A DNA stretch of 5,000 nt from Porticoccaceae bacterium UBA1117. Lineage in GTDB: Bacteria > Pseudomonadota > Gammaproteobacteria > Pseudomonadales > Porticoccaceae. This document shows positions 1 through 5,000 of this stretch, piece after piece. The stretch is from the NCBI GenBank assembly GCA_002313335.1, contig DCBC01000146.1, positions 1-5,000 of the forward strand, written 5' to 3'. The notes below the pieces were generated by a model. The model was not told the origin of the DNA. It worked only from the letters and a program-made list of their open reading frames with translations, and did not search any database. How positions within the stretch are numbered: position 1 is the first letter of the stretch; every line of letters begins with the position of its first letter. Both the position numbers and the translations under genes were made by a program.

Positions 1-414
1 TATGACCCAAAGGGCTACGTTTACAAAAACACCTACCCTGCCGCTTCTATCCTTCGGGCTGGCGGAATACTTGTAGCCGGCAGCGATGCCCCCGTTGAAG
101 AACGCGACCCACGCCCCATGCTGAATATCGAAAAAGCGGTTACCCGCGAAAATGAGATCACAGGGCGTATCTTTAACATTAATGAGCAAGTGTCTATTCG
201 AGATACTCTCGATGCATACACAATTAAAGGCGCAGAAATGCTCGGTCAGTCAGATATTACTGGCTCTTTAGAGTTAGGCAAGAAGGCTGATTTTGTTATC
301 TTAAACCAAGACTTACTAGCTCTTGAGGACAATGGCGATACCCATAAAATTTCTGATACAAAAATACTAGCAACCTGGTTTGATGGTCGCGAGATATACT
401 CAGCGGACGAATAA
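1..414 (+). CDS. YtcJ-like amidohydrolase (Amidohydro_3), C-terminal part only
   Basis: This is the last 137 residues of a metal-dependent hydrolase of the amidohydrolase superfamily; the reading frame is open to the left edge, so the start and most of the TIM barrel are missing. Visible landmarks are the GSDAPVE segment at fragment residues 27-33, whose Asp29 matches the conserved barrel-end Asp that binds metal or acts as base in this superfamily. Next comes an A-V-T-R helix (45-48), then L-D-A-Y-T-I-K-G-A (70-78) and G-S-L-E-L-G-K-K-A-D-F-V-I-L (88-101). That last pattern is the C-terminal beta-sandwich signature of YtcJ/NfdA-type proteins. The family acts on C-N bonds of amides, formamides or cyclic amides, and the true substrate cannot be read from this piece. 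It ends in TAA and converges on the hydrolase gene at 425-1225 with 10 bp between. Internal ATG codons such as 118 are not the start, because homology continues upstream of them. The family call is firm; the function is unknown. Confidence 0.9.
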   Translation, partial: YDPKGYVYKNTYPAASILRAGGILVAGSDAPVEERDPRPMLNIEKAVTRENEITGRIFNINEQVSIRDTLDAYTIKGAEMLGQSDITGSLELGKKADFVILNQDLLALEDNGDTHKISDTKILATWFDGREIYSADE

Positions 415-424
415 ATACTTAACG

Positions 425-1225
425 CTAAAGAGCCTTCTTGTCAGCAGCTTGCCTTACCTGTTCTCCAAATTCTTGAAAGAGTATTGTAGATACTTTGTTA
501 GTATCAAACTTCCACTCAGGATGCCACTGCACGCCTACTATCCAACATCTCTTATTGGGTTCAGTGCTAATGCAAGATACCGCTTCGATGAGCCCATCAT
601 CGGCAATTGCCTCAATCACCAATTGATCTGACAATTGATTGATCCCTTGGCTATGTAATGAGTTTACTGGCCACGTTTTCTCACCAATCATGGAGTGCAA
701 ATAGCCTCCATCACTGAAGTGTACGAGATGCGAGGGATCATACTGACCATCTCGGTCTTTCGTTGAATCCTCACGATGATCCATAAAGCCATCCAGATCA
801 TGGACCTTGGCATGTAATGTCCCACCTAAAGCGACATTTAACTCTTGAAAGCCTCGACATACTGCCAATATTGGCACTGACTGGGCAACACATTCTTCTA
901 TTAACGCTAGTGTAAGACTGTCTCGCTGAGGATCTTCTAACGTGCCTAGCTCATGTGTAGGCCCACTAAAATGGTGGGGTTGAATATTAGAAGGACTACC
1001 GGTTAAAAACAAACCATCGAGCCGACTGATAATATTTTTTACATCATACAAACTATTAAGATCTCGAATATCTGTCCCTTCGCCAAAAGCGGGGAGCAAT
1101 ATCGGCATTGCACTAGCGCCATGCGCTACGGCATTAATATATTTTTCTCCCGCACCATGAAATTGGTGGAGGCCATTTTTAATAACATCACAAGCGATAC
1201 CAACAACGGGTAAATTCTTAGACAT
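425..1225 (-). CDS. puuD: Gamma-glutamyl-amine hydrolase, PuuD/SpuA family (peptidase C26, class-I GATase fold)
   Basis: This 266-residue cytoplasmic hydrolase has the class-I glutamine amidotransferase fold. E. coli PuuD (about 254 residues) releases GABA from gamma-glutamyl-GABA in the putrescine pathway; SpuA of the Pseudomonas spu locus is a relative. The nucleophile elbow A-V-C-R-G-F-Q-E-L-N gives Cys123, and G-V-Q-W-H-P-E-W gives His235 and Glu237, so the Cys-His-Glu triad is complete. The G-L-F-L-T-G-S-P-S-N loop (71-80) fits the oxyanion region, and N-S-L-H-S-Q-G (188-194) is the usual conserved strand before the His. No synthetase domain or signal peptide is present, which fits a stand-alone hydrolase. 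The ATG at 1225-1223 is preceded by GAGAA with a 6-nt spacer. It is transcribed divergently from the SpuC-like aminotransferase, and the two families often sit together in polyamine loci. The substrate could be gamma-Glu-GABA, gamma-Glu-5-aminovalerate or another gamma-glutamyl amine. The symbol denotes the family, not proven orthology. Confidence 0.88.
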   Translation of the reverse strand: MSKNLPVVGIACDVIKNGLHQFHGAGEKYINAVAHGASAMPILLPAFGEGTDIRDLNSLYDVKNIISRLDGLFLTGSPSNIQPHHFSGPTHELGTLEDPQRDSLTLALIEECVAQSVPILAVCRGFQELNVALGGTLHAKVHDLDGFMDHREDSTKDRDGQYDPSHLVHFSDGGYLHSMIGEKTWPVNSLHSQGINQLSDQLVIEAIADDGLIEAVSCISTEPNKRCWIVGVQWHPEWKFDTNKVSTILFQEFGEQVRQAADKKAL

Positions 1226-1231
1226 ACCGGC

Positions 1232-1236
1232 TTCTC
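1232..1236 (-). promoter_or_regulatory. Ribosome binding site of the PuuD-like gene
   Basis: The minus strand reads GAGAA, followed by six bases and then the ATG at 1225-1223. It is a partial Shine-Dalgarno match at good spacing and supports this start codon. Confidence 0.5.
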
Positions 1237-1259
1237 AATTTTTATTAATTTATGTGTCT

Positions 1260-1288
1260 AGTATTTAGATCTGAGCGTCCATAATCAA
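1260..1288 (-). promoter_or_regulatory. Candidate sigma-70 promoter for the PuuD-like gene
   Basis: On the minus strand a TTGATT box (plus coordinates 1283-1288) is followed by a 17-bp spacer and AATACT (1260-1265). Each hexamer matches the sigma-70 consensus at 4 of 6 positions. Transcription would start near 1253, giving a short leader of about 27 nt before the ATG at 1225. Position and spacing are good but the boxes are mediocre, so this is a candidate only. Its -35 box touches the left arm of the inverted repeat at 1288-1321. Confidence 0.35.
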
Positions 1289-1321
1289 GGTTATTTTCCC
1301 ACCCCTTTGGGTGAATGACCT
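1288..1321. repeat. Imperfect inverted repeat / stem-loop in the divergent control region
   Basis: The outer arms are AGGTTATT (1288-1295) and AATGACCT (1314-1321). They are complementary at 7 of 8 positions, and the odd pair is T-G, a wobble if transcribed from the plus strand. The inner arms are CACCC (1300-1304) and GGGTG (1309-1313), perfectly complementary around a CTTT loop. Four unpaired bases (1296-1299, TTCC) lie between the arms on the left side only. The element could be an operator for a dimeric regulator of the two divergent genes or an RNA structure in a leader. It is not followed by a T-run on either strand, so it does not look like an intrinsic terminator. The structure is directly visible; the role is inference. 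Confidence 0.5.
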
Positions 1322-1428
1322 GCGCTCAAGAGTGTGGTCAAATACGAGGCTAAAATCAGGACTTAAACCGCAATCTTGCCGATTAGGTGTAGCAGCCAAT
1401 CCAAGCATTTTAAATAACCAGCGATAAT

Positions 1429-1432
1429 GAGA
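1429..1432 (+). promoter_or_regulatory. Ribosome binding site that selects the ATG at 1439
   Basis: GAGA stands six bases upstream of the ATG at 1439. The alternative in-frame ATG at 1427 has no purine-rich Shine-Dalgarno match at a suitable distance (the preceding bases read ACCAGCGATA). This favours the 1439 start, which also removes an odd MRLI extension. Confidence 0.45.
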
Positions 1433-1438
1433 TTAATT

Positions 1439-2803
1439 ATGGGCAATTCTAGAACAACCGCAGAATGGAAACAGTTAGATGCAAATCATCACCTGCATCC
1501 GTTTACCGATTTTAATGATTATCAAAATAATCATGGCAGAATTATAGAGCGCGCCGAGCATATTTACATTTACGATACCGATGGTAAGCAGATGCTTGAT
1601 GCAATGTCGGGTCTGTGGTGTTGCAGCCTAGGCTACAGCCAGCCTGAAATTGCCGATGCAGTGCATGCTCAGTTTAAAAAACTGCCTTACTATAATAATT
1701 TTTTCCAATGCAGCAACACACCTGCGGTCGAGCTGGCAGAAAAACTTGTTCAAATGACCCCAAAGCAATTTACACATGTGTTTTTTACTAATTCTGGTTC
1801 TGAGGCAAACGACACAAACATCCGATTGATTCGCCGCTATTGGGATACTAAAAAGCAGCCTAAAAAACGTATCATTTTAGCGCGTACCAATGCCTATCAC
1901 GGCAGTACTATTGCATCAGCAAGCCTGGGTGGTTTTGAATTTGTCCACAATCAGTTTGAAACGCTTCCCTATGTTCAGCACATAACCGACCCAAACTGGT
2001 ATCACAATGGCGCTGACTTAACTTCTGATGAATTTGGCCTGCAAGCAGCGCAGGAATTAGAGAAAAAAATTGATCAGCTGGGCGAAGAAAATATTGCGGC
2101 TTTTATTGCCGAGCCTATTCAGGGAGCCGGCGGAGTCATTGTACCCCCAGACACCTACTGGCCAGAGGTACGTCGTATTTTGAATGAGCGCGACATTCTT
2201 TTTGTCAGCGATGAGGTTATTTGTGGCTTTGGGCGCACAGGCAATATGTTCGGCTGTGAAACATATGGTATGGAACCGGACTTACTGACCTTTGCAAAAG
2301 CAGTCACCAATGGTTTTCAACCGCTGGGTGGCGTTATGGTTAGTGAGAAAGTCGCAGATGTTATTACCAGTGATGGCGGTGAATTTGGACATGGTTTTAC
2401 CTATTCTGGCCATCCAATTACCTGCGCAGCTGCACTGGCAACACTTAATATTATGGAACGTGACAAGTTTGTCGATCATGTCGCTAATGACATTGGGCCC
2501 TACTTGCAACAAAAATGGACTGGTCTTGCTGATCACCCTATTGTTGGCCATGTTCGCGGGGTTGGTATGCTCGGGTCAATTGAGTTGGTGCGTAACAAGG
2601 CGGATAAAGAGCGCCTTGAAGCCGATCAAAAATCCGGCGGTATTTGTCGTGAGTTTTGTGTGGCTAACGGACTTATTATGCGGGCAGTCGGCGATTCGAT
2701 GATCATATCCCCGCCATTTGTTAGCACTCATGAAGAAATCGACTTATTAATCGCTCGAGCGACAAAATCTCTCGACCAAACTGCAGAATACTACTCCGTT
2801 TAA
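1439..2803 (+). CDS. spuC: SpuC-like polyamine (putrescine/cadaverine) aminotransferase, class III, PLP-dependent
   Basis: This 454-residue fold-type-I PLP enzyme would move the terminal amino group of a diamine or omega-amino compound to an acceptor. In Pseudomonas SpuC the donor is putrescine (cadaverine is also plausible) and the acceptor pyruvate, giving the aminoaldehyde. Visible features, numbered from this start: H-H-L-H-P-F-T-D near 17-24, D-A-M-S-G-L-W (54-60), the cofactor-phosphate motif N-S-G-S-E-A-N-D (118-125) and Y-H-G-S (153-156). These are followed by I-A-E-P-I-Q-G-A-G-G (223-232), the PLP-ring Asp258 in S-D-E-V-I-C-G-F-G-R, the Schiff-base Lys287 in F-A-K-A-V-T-N-G, and G-F-T-Y-S-G-H-P (319-326). 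The C-terminal R-A-V-G-D-S-M-I-I-S-P-P segment (415-426) is typical of the SpuC group. Length is normal for the family. An in-frame ATG at 1427 would add four residues but lacks a ribosome site. No terminator is visible in the 82 bp before gcdH. Class-III omega-aminotransferases are hard to tell apart, so the exact substrate is inferred. Confidence 0.88.
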   Translation: MGNSRTTAEWKQLDANHHLHPFTDFNDYQNNHGRIIERAEHIYIYDTDGKQMLDAMSGLWCCSLGYSQPEIADAVHAQFKKLPYYNNFFQCSNTPAVELAEKLVQMTPKQFTHVFFTNSGSEANDTNIRLIRRYWDTKKQPKKRIILARTNAYHGSTIASASLGGFEFVHNQFETLPYVQHITDPNWYHNGADLTSDEFGLQAAQELEKKIDQLGEENIAAFIAEPIQGAGGVIVPPDTYWPEVRRILNERDILFVSDEVICGFGRTGNMFGCETYGMEPDLLTFAKAVTNGFQPLGGVMVSEKVADVITSDGGEFGHGFTYSGHPITCAAALATLNIMERDKFVDHVANDIGPYLQQKWTGLADHPIVGHVRGVGMLGSIELVRNKADKERLEADQKSGGICREFCVANGLIMRAVGDSMIISPPFVSTHEEIDLLIARATKSLDQTAEYYSV

Positions 2804-2874
2804 GATACAGTCGCTAAAGTCTGGCGTACACTGAATAGTAGACATTAATAAGATGTTAATTGATTTAAGAAAAT

Positions 2875-2878
2875 AGGA
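2875..2878 (+). promoter_or_regulatory. Ribosome binding site of gcdH
   Basis: AGGA is followed by a 7-nt spacer and the ATG at 2886. It is a good Shine-Dalgarno match that fixes the gcdH start. Confidence 0.65.
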
Positions 2879-2885
2879 TATCGAA

Positions 2886-4067
2886 ATGGCAAGTGATTGG
2901 GGAAAATTTAACTGGGAAGACCCATTCAATATGGATGACCAACTGACCGAAGAAGAACGTCTAATAAGAGCCTCCGCAGCGAGCTTTGCTGAAGAGAAAT
3001 TGGCGCCTAGAGTGACTAAAGCCTTCCGTAATGAACATACCGATCGAGAGATTTTCAATGAGATGGGCGAACTCGGATTACTCGGTGCAACCATCGACGG
3101 CTATGGCTGTTCAGGTGTAGGTTATGTCAGCTATGGCCTAATTGCGCGTGAGGTGGAGCGCGTTGATTCAGGCTATCGGTCAATGATGAGCGTGCAATCC
3201 AGTTTAGTCATGTATCCCATTTATACCTATGGCACTGAGCAACAAAAAGAAAAGTATTTACCTAAGTTGGCTACCGGTGAGTGGGTGGGATGCTTTGGTT
3301 TAACTGAACCGGACGCCGGCTCTGACCCTGGTGGCATGAAGACACGCGCCAAGAGTGTGGACGGGGGCTATATTATCTCCGGAAGTAAGATGTGGATTAG
3401 TAACTCTCCGATTGCTGATGTCTTTATAGTCTGGGCAAAAACCGATGATGGCATTATTCGTGGGTTTATACTCGAAAAAGGAATGAAAGGCCTTTCAGCA
3501 CCGAAGATTGACGGTAAGCTTGCGCTGCGTGCGTCGATCACTGGTGAAATCGTAATGGACGAGGTATTTGTTAGCGAAGAGCAATTAATGCCCAATGTAC
3601 AGGGCCTTAAAGGGCCTTTCGGCTGCCTGAATTCAGCTCGTTACGGCATTAGCTGGGGCGCTCTAGGGGCTGCTGAGAGCTGTTGGCATGCCGCTCGGCA
3701 ATATACGCTCGATAGAATTCAGTTCAACCGCCCACTAGCAGCTAACCAGTTGATCCAATTAAAACTGGCAAATATGCAAACCGATATTAGCCTTGGTCTA
3801 CAGGGTTCACTGCGTGCTGGCCGATTAAAGGAACAAGGTAACCTTGCGCCTGAACTGATCTCTCTACTTAAACGCAACAACTGCTCTAAAGCACTTGAAA
3901 TTGCTCGTCATGCGCGTGATATGCATGGTGGAAATGGTATTTCAGATGAATATCCGGTGATGAGGCATATGCTCAATCTTGAAGTGGTCAACACCTATGA
4001 GGGCACCTCAGACGTTCATGCTCTCATTCTTGGTAGAGCACAAACGGGCATTCAAGCCTTTAGCTAA
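2886..4067 (+). CDS. gcdH: Glutaryl-CoA dehydrogenase (acyl-CoA dehydrogenase family)
   Basis: This 393-residue FAD enzyme would oxidise and decarboxylate glutaryl-CoA to crotonyl-CoA and CO2, passing electrons to electron-transfer flavoprotein. It is cytoplasmic and acts late in lysine, tryptophan or glutarate breakdown. The N-terminal alpha domain spans about 18-130, the beta domain 134-228 ([12 protein letters not shown] at 136-147, M-W-I-S-N-S at 169-174), and the C-terminal alpha domain 240-388. The catalytic base is Glu372 in N-T-Y-E-G-T-S-D, at the place of Glu370 of human GCDH. Glu91, Arg98 and Ser102 in the [12 protein letters not shown] stretch keep the spacing of human Glu87/Arg94/Ser98, which handle the substrate gamma-carboxylate. 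Tyr371 beside the catalytic Glu agrees with a decarboxylating enzyme. The [11 protein letters not shown] motif (346-356) is intact. The start has a good ribosome site. The gene lies 82 bp after the aminotransferase and 22 bp before a CoA-transferase, as in gcdH-gcdG units. No frame defect is seen. Confidence 0.95.
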   Translation: MASDWGKFNWEDPFNMDDQLTEEERLIRASAASFAEEKLAPRVTKAFRNEHTDREIFNEMGELGLLGATIDGYGCSGVGYVSYGLIAREVERVDSGYRSMMSVQSSLVMYPIYTYGTEQQKEKYLPKLATGEWVGCFGLTEPDAGSDPGGMKTRAKSVDGGYIISGSKMWISNSPIADVFIVWAKTDDGIIRGFILEKGMKGLSAPKIDGKLALRASITGEIVMDEVFVSEEQLMPNVQGLKGPFGCLNSARYGISWGALGAAESCWHAARQYTLDRIQFNRPLAANQLIQLKLANMQTDISLGLQGSLRAGRLKEQGNLAPELISLLKRNNCSKALEIARHARDMHGGNGISDEYPVMRHMLNLEVVNTYEGTSDVHALILGRAQTGIQAFS

Positions 4068-4078
4068 AAGCGACCAAT

Positions 4079-4083
4079 AAGGA
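4079..4083 (+). promoter_or_regulatory. Ribosome binding site of the CoA-transferase gene
   Basis: AAGGA is followed by a 6-nt spacer and the ATG at 4090. It lies in the 22-bp gap after the gcdH stop, consistent with translation from a shared transcript. Confidence 0.65.
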
Positions 4084-4089
4084 CCCTTT

Positions 4090-5000
4090 ATGGCTGGCCC
4101 ACTCAAAGGTTTTCGCGTTCTCGATATGAGCCGTATTTTAGCGGGTCCTTGGGCAGGGCAGCTATTGGCTGATCTGGGCGCAGACGTAGTAAAAATTGAG
4201 CGACCCAAGAGTGGCGATGATACTCGCCATTGGGGGCCTCCCTATTTAAAAGACCAGCAGGGTCTTGATACGGAAGATGCTGCTTACTTTTTTTGCGCTA
4301 ACCGAGGCAAAAAATCTGTCACTGTCGATATTACTCGCTCCGAAGGTCAAGAAATTATTCGCCAGCTGGCGTTGCAATCAGATGTACTGATTGAAAACTA
4401 CAAAGTCGGCGGGTTAGCTAAGTATGGCCTAGACTACGCCACGCTGAAAAAGATTAATCCAAAATTAGTCTACTGTTCCATCACTGGATTTGGCCAGACT
4501 GGGCCCTATGCAAATCGACCTGGTTATGACTTTTTAATTCAAGGCATGGGGGGGCTAATGAGCATTACGGGCGAGCCCGATAGTCCCGACAATAAGGGTG
4601 CTGGCCCTGTGAAAGTCGGTGTAGCAGTCACCGACCTATTTACGGGTTTATACGCGGCAAACGCTATTCAAGGTGCGCTACTAGAACGCCAGCAATCGGG
4701 ACAAGGCCAATATATTGATTTGGCATTACTTGATGTACAAGCGGCGGTATTAGCCAATCAAGCGAGTAACTATCTGATTGGCGGCACAACCCCTCAGCGA
4801 CTTGGTAATGCTCACCCTAACATAGTGCCATACCAAGCTTTTGCTACCGCTGACAGTCATGTAATTGTTGCTGTTGGTAACGATCAGCAGTTCACGCGTT
4901 TTTGCCAAGTGTTAGAAATACCACTCACCGCAAAAGATCCTCGCTATGCCACTAATGCCAACCGTGTGCATAATCGGCTTTCACTGTGCAAAACCATTGT
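4090..5000 (+). CDS. gcdG: Type-III CoA-transferase (CaiB/BaiF), probable glutarate CoA-transferase GcdG/SUGCT type, cut at the right edge
   Basis: The frame is open from the ATG at 4090 to the window end: 303 complete codons, with perhaps 100 residues missing given the family's usual length near 400. Family III enzymes move CoA between acyl groups through an aspartyl-CoA mixed anhydride. The nucleophile is most likely Asp182 in V-G-V-A-V-T-D-L-F-T-G-L-Y, the place of Asp169 in formyl-CoA transferase. Other family marks are L-K-G-F-R-V-L-D-M-S-R-I-L-A-G-P (5-20), L-G-A-D-V-V-K-I-E-R-P (29-39), N-R-G-K-K-S-V (71-77), the G-F-G-Q-T-G-P-Y loop (133-140), and G-Q-G-Q-Y-I-D-L-A-L-L-D (204-215). 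The following stretch L-A-N-Q-A-S-N-Y-L (221-229) and G-N-A-H-P-N-I-V-P-Y-Q (239-249) recall the succinyl-CoA:glutarate transferase subgroup. Placement 22 bp after gcdH supports activation of glutarate to glutaryl-CoA, the GcdH substrate. The family is certain; the substrate rests on context and recalled similarity. Confidence 0.85.
   Translation, partial: MAGPLKGFRVLDMSRILAGPWAGQLLADLGADVVKIERPKSGDDTRHWGPPYLKDQQGLDTEDAAYFFCANRGKKSVTVDITRSEGQEIIRQLALQSDVLIENYKVGGLAKYGLDYATLKKINPKLVYCSITGFGQTGPYANRPGYDFLIQGMGGLMSITGEPDSPDNKGAGPVKVGVAVTDLFTGLYAANAIQGALLERQQSGQGQYIDLALLDVQAAVLANQASNYLIGGTTPQRLGNAHPNIVPYQAFATADSHVIVAVGNDQQFTRFCQVLEIPLTAKDPRYATNANRVHNRLSLCKTI

Noticed and set aside
33..221. Minus-strand 62-codon frame over the amidohydrolase fragment
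   Set aside because: It is antisense to the conserved G-S-D-A-P-V region and is not a gene.
380..631. Plus-strand open frame of 83 codons across the amidohydrolase end and the antisense of the PuuD-like gene
   Set aside because: No family resemblance; it overlaps two well-supported genes and is the complement of a conserved coding region.
1316..1340. TGACC-N15-GGTCA inverted repeat
   Set aside because: Only 5-bp arms with a long spacer and no extension. It also competes with the better repeat at 1288-1321.
1351..1356. TAAAAT as a -10 box for the plus-strand spuC unit
   Set aside because: It matches the -10 consensus at 5 of 6 positions, but no acceptable -35 lies 16-18 bp upstream. The spuC promoter remains unassigned.
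1372..1402. Alternating AATC / GATT / CCAATC segments that could form two mutually exclusive small hairpins
   Set aside because: Stems are only 4-6 bp with a bulge. This is expected by chance in AT-rich spacer, and no leader peptide or T-run supports attenuation.
2843..2860. ACATTAAT / ATGTTAAT repeat in the spuC-gcdH gap
   Set aside because: Short AT-rich arms with no GC stem and no T-run. Not a convincing terminator or operator.
2839..2869. TAGACA plus TTTAAG as a promoter for gcdH
   Set aside because: The spacing is 19 bp and the implied start would fall on the ribosome site. Read-through from spuC is simpler.
2282..3094. Open frames on both strands over the 3' part of spuC and the start of gcdH (2282-2551 minus, 2292-2702 plus, 2747-3094 minus)
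   Set aside because: All lie over conserved protein-coding sequence in other frames and show no recognisable domain.
3601..3618. Direct repeat of AGGGCCTT (3601-3608 and 3611-3618)
   Set aside because: It encodes conserved G-L-K-G-P-F of gcdH and is explained by coding.
3368..4208. Minus-strand open frames at 3368-3595 and 4008-4208
   Set aside because: They are antisense to intact, conserved gcdH and CoA-transferase sequence, with Ser/Ile-rich, non-protein-like translations.

Overview
The window reads as the chromosome of a moderate-GC gammaproteobacterium, probably a marine relative of the Pseudomonas/Cellvibrio group. The evidence is protein character only: the class-III aminotransferase looks like Pseudomonas SpuC along almost its whole length, and the glutaryl-CoA dehydrogenase / CoA-transferase pair has the arrangement of pseudomonad gcdH-gcdG. 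The genus assignment is an inference. The window is densely coding and metabolic. I saw no mobile element, phage gene, CRISPR array, tRNA or rRNA.

Layout: (1) 1-414, plus strand, is the C-terminal end of a YtcJ-type metal-dependent amidohydrolase that enters from the left edge. (2) 425-1225, minus strand, is a PuuD/SpuA-type class-I glutamine-amidotransferase-like hydrolase (peptidase C26). It faces the amidohydrolase tail to tail with only 10 bp between the stops. (3) 1226-1438 is a divergent control region holding a plausible minus-strand promoter and a 34-bp imperfect inverted repeat. (4) 1439-2803, plus strand, is a SpuC-like polyamine aminotransferase. (5) 2886-4067 is glutaryl-CoA dehydrogenase (gcdH). 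(6) 4090 to the right edge is a type-III (CaiB/BaiF) CoA-transferase, most likely the glutarate-activating GcdG/SUGCT type, cut off by the window.

How the genes may work together: the hydrolase and aminotransferase belong to families that break down putrescine, cadaverine and related amines, directly or through gamma-glutamylated intermediates. GcdG and GcdH would convert glutarate to glutaryl-CoA and then to crotonyl-CoA plus CO2. Cadaverine or 5-aminovalerate (C5 products of lysine) become glutarate after transamination and oxidation, so the window may encode a lysine/cadaverine-to-glutarate-to-crotonyl-CoA route. The semialdehyde dehydrogenase(s), any gamma-glutamyl-amine synthetase or oxidase, and a dedicated regulator are not in this window. 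The enzymes are all of known families. The least explained items are the inverted repeat in the divergent region and the fusion of polyamine and glutarate genes into one apparent transcription unit.
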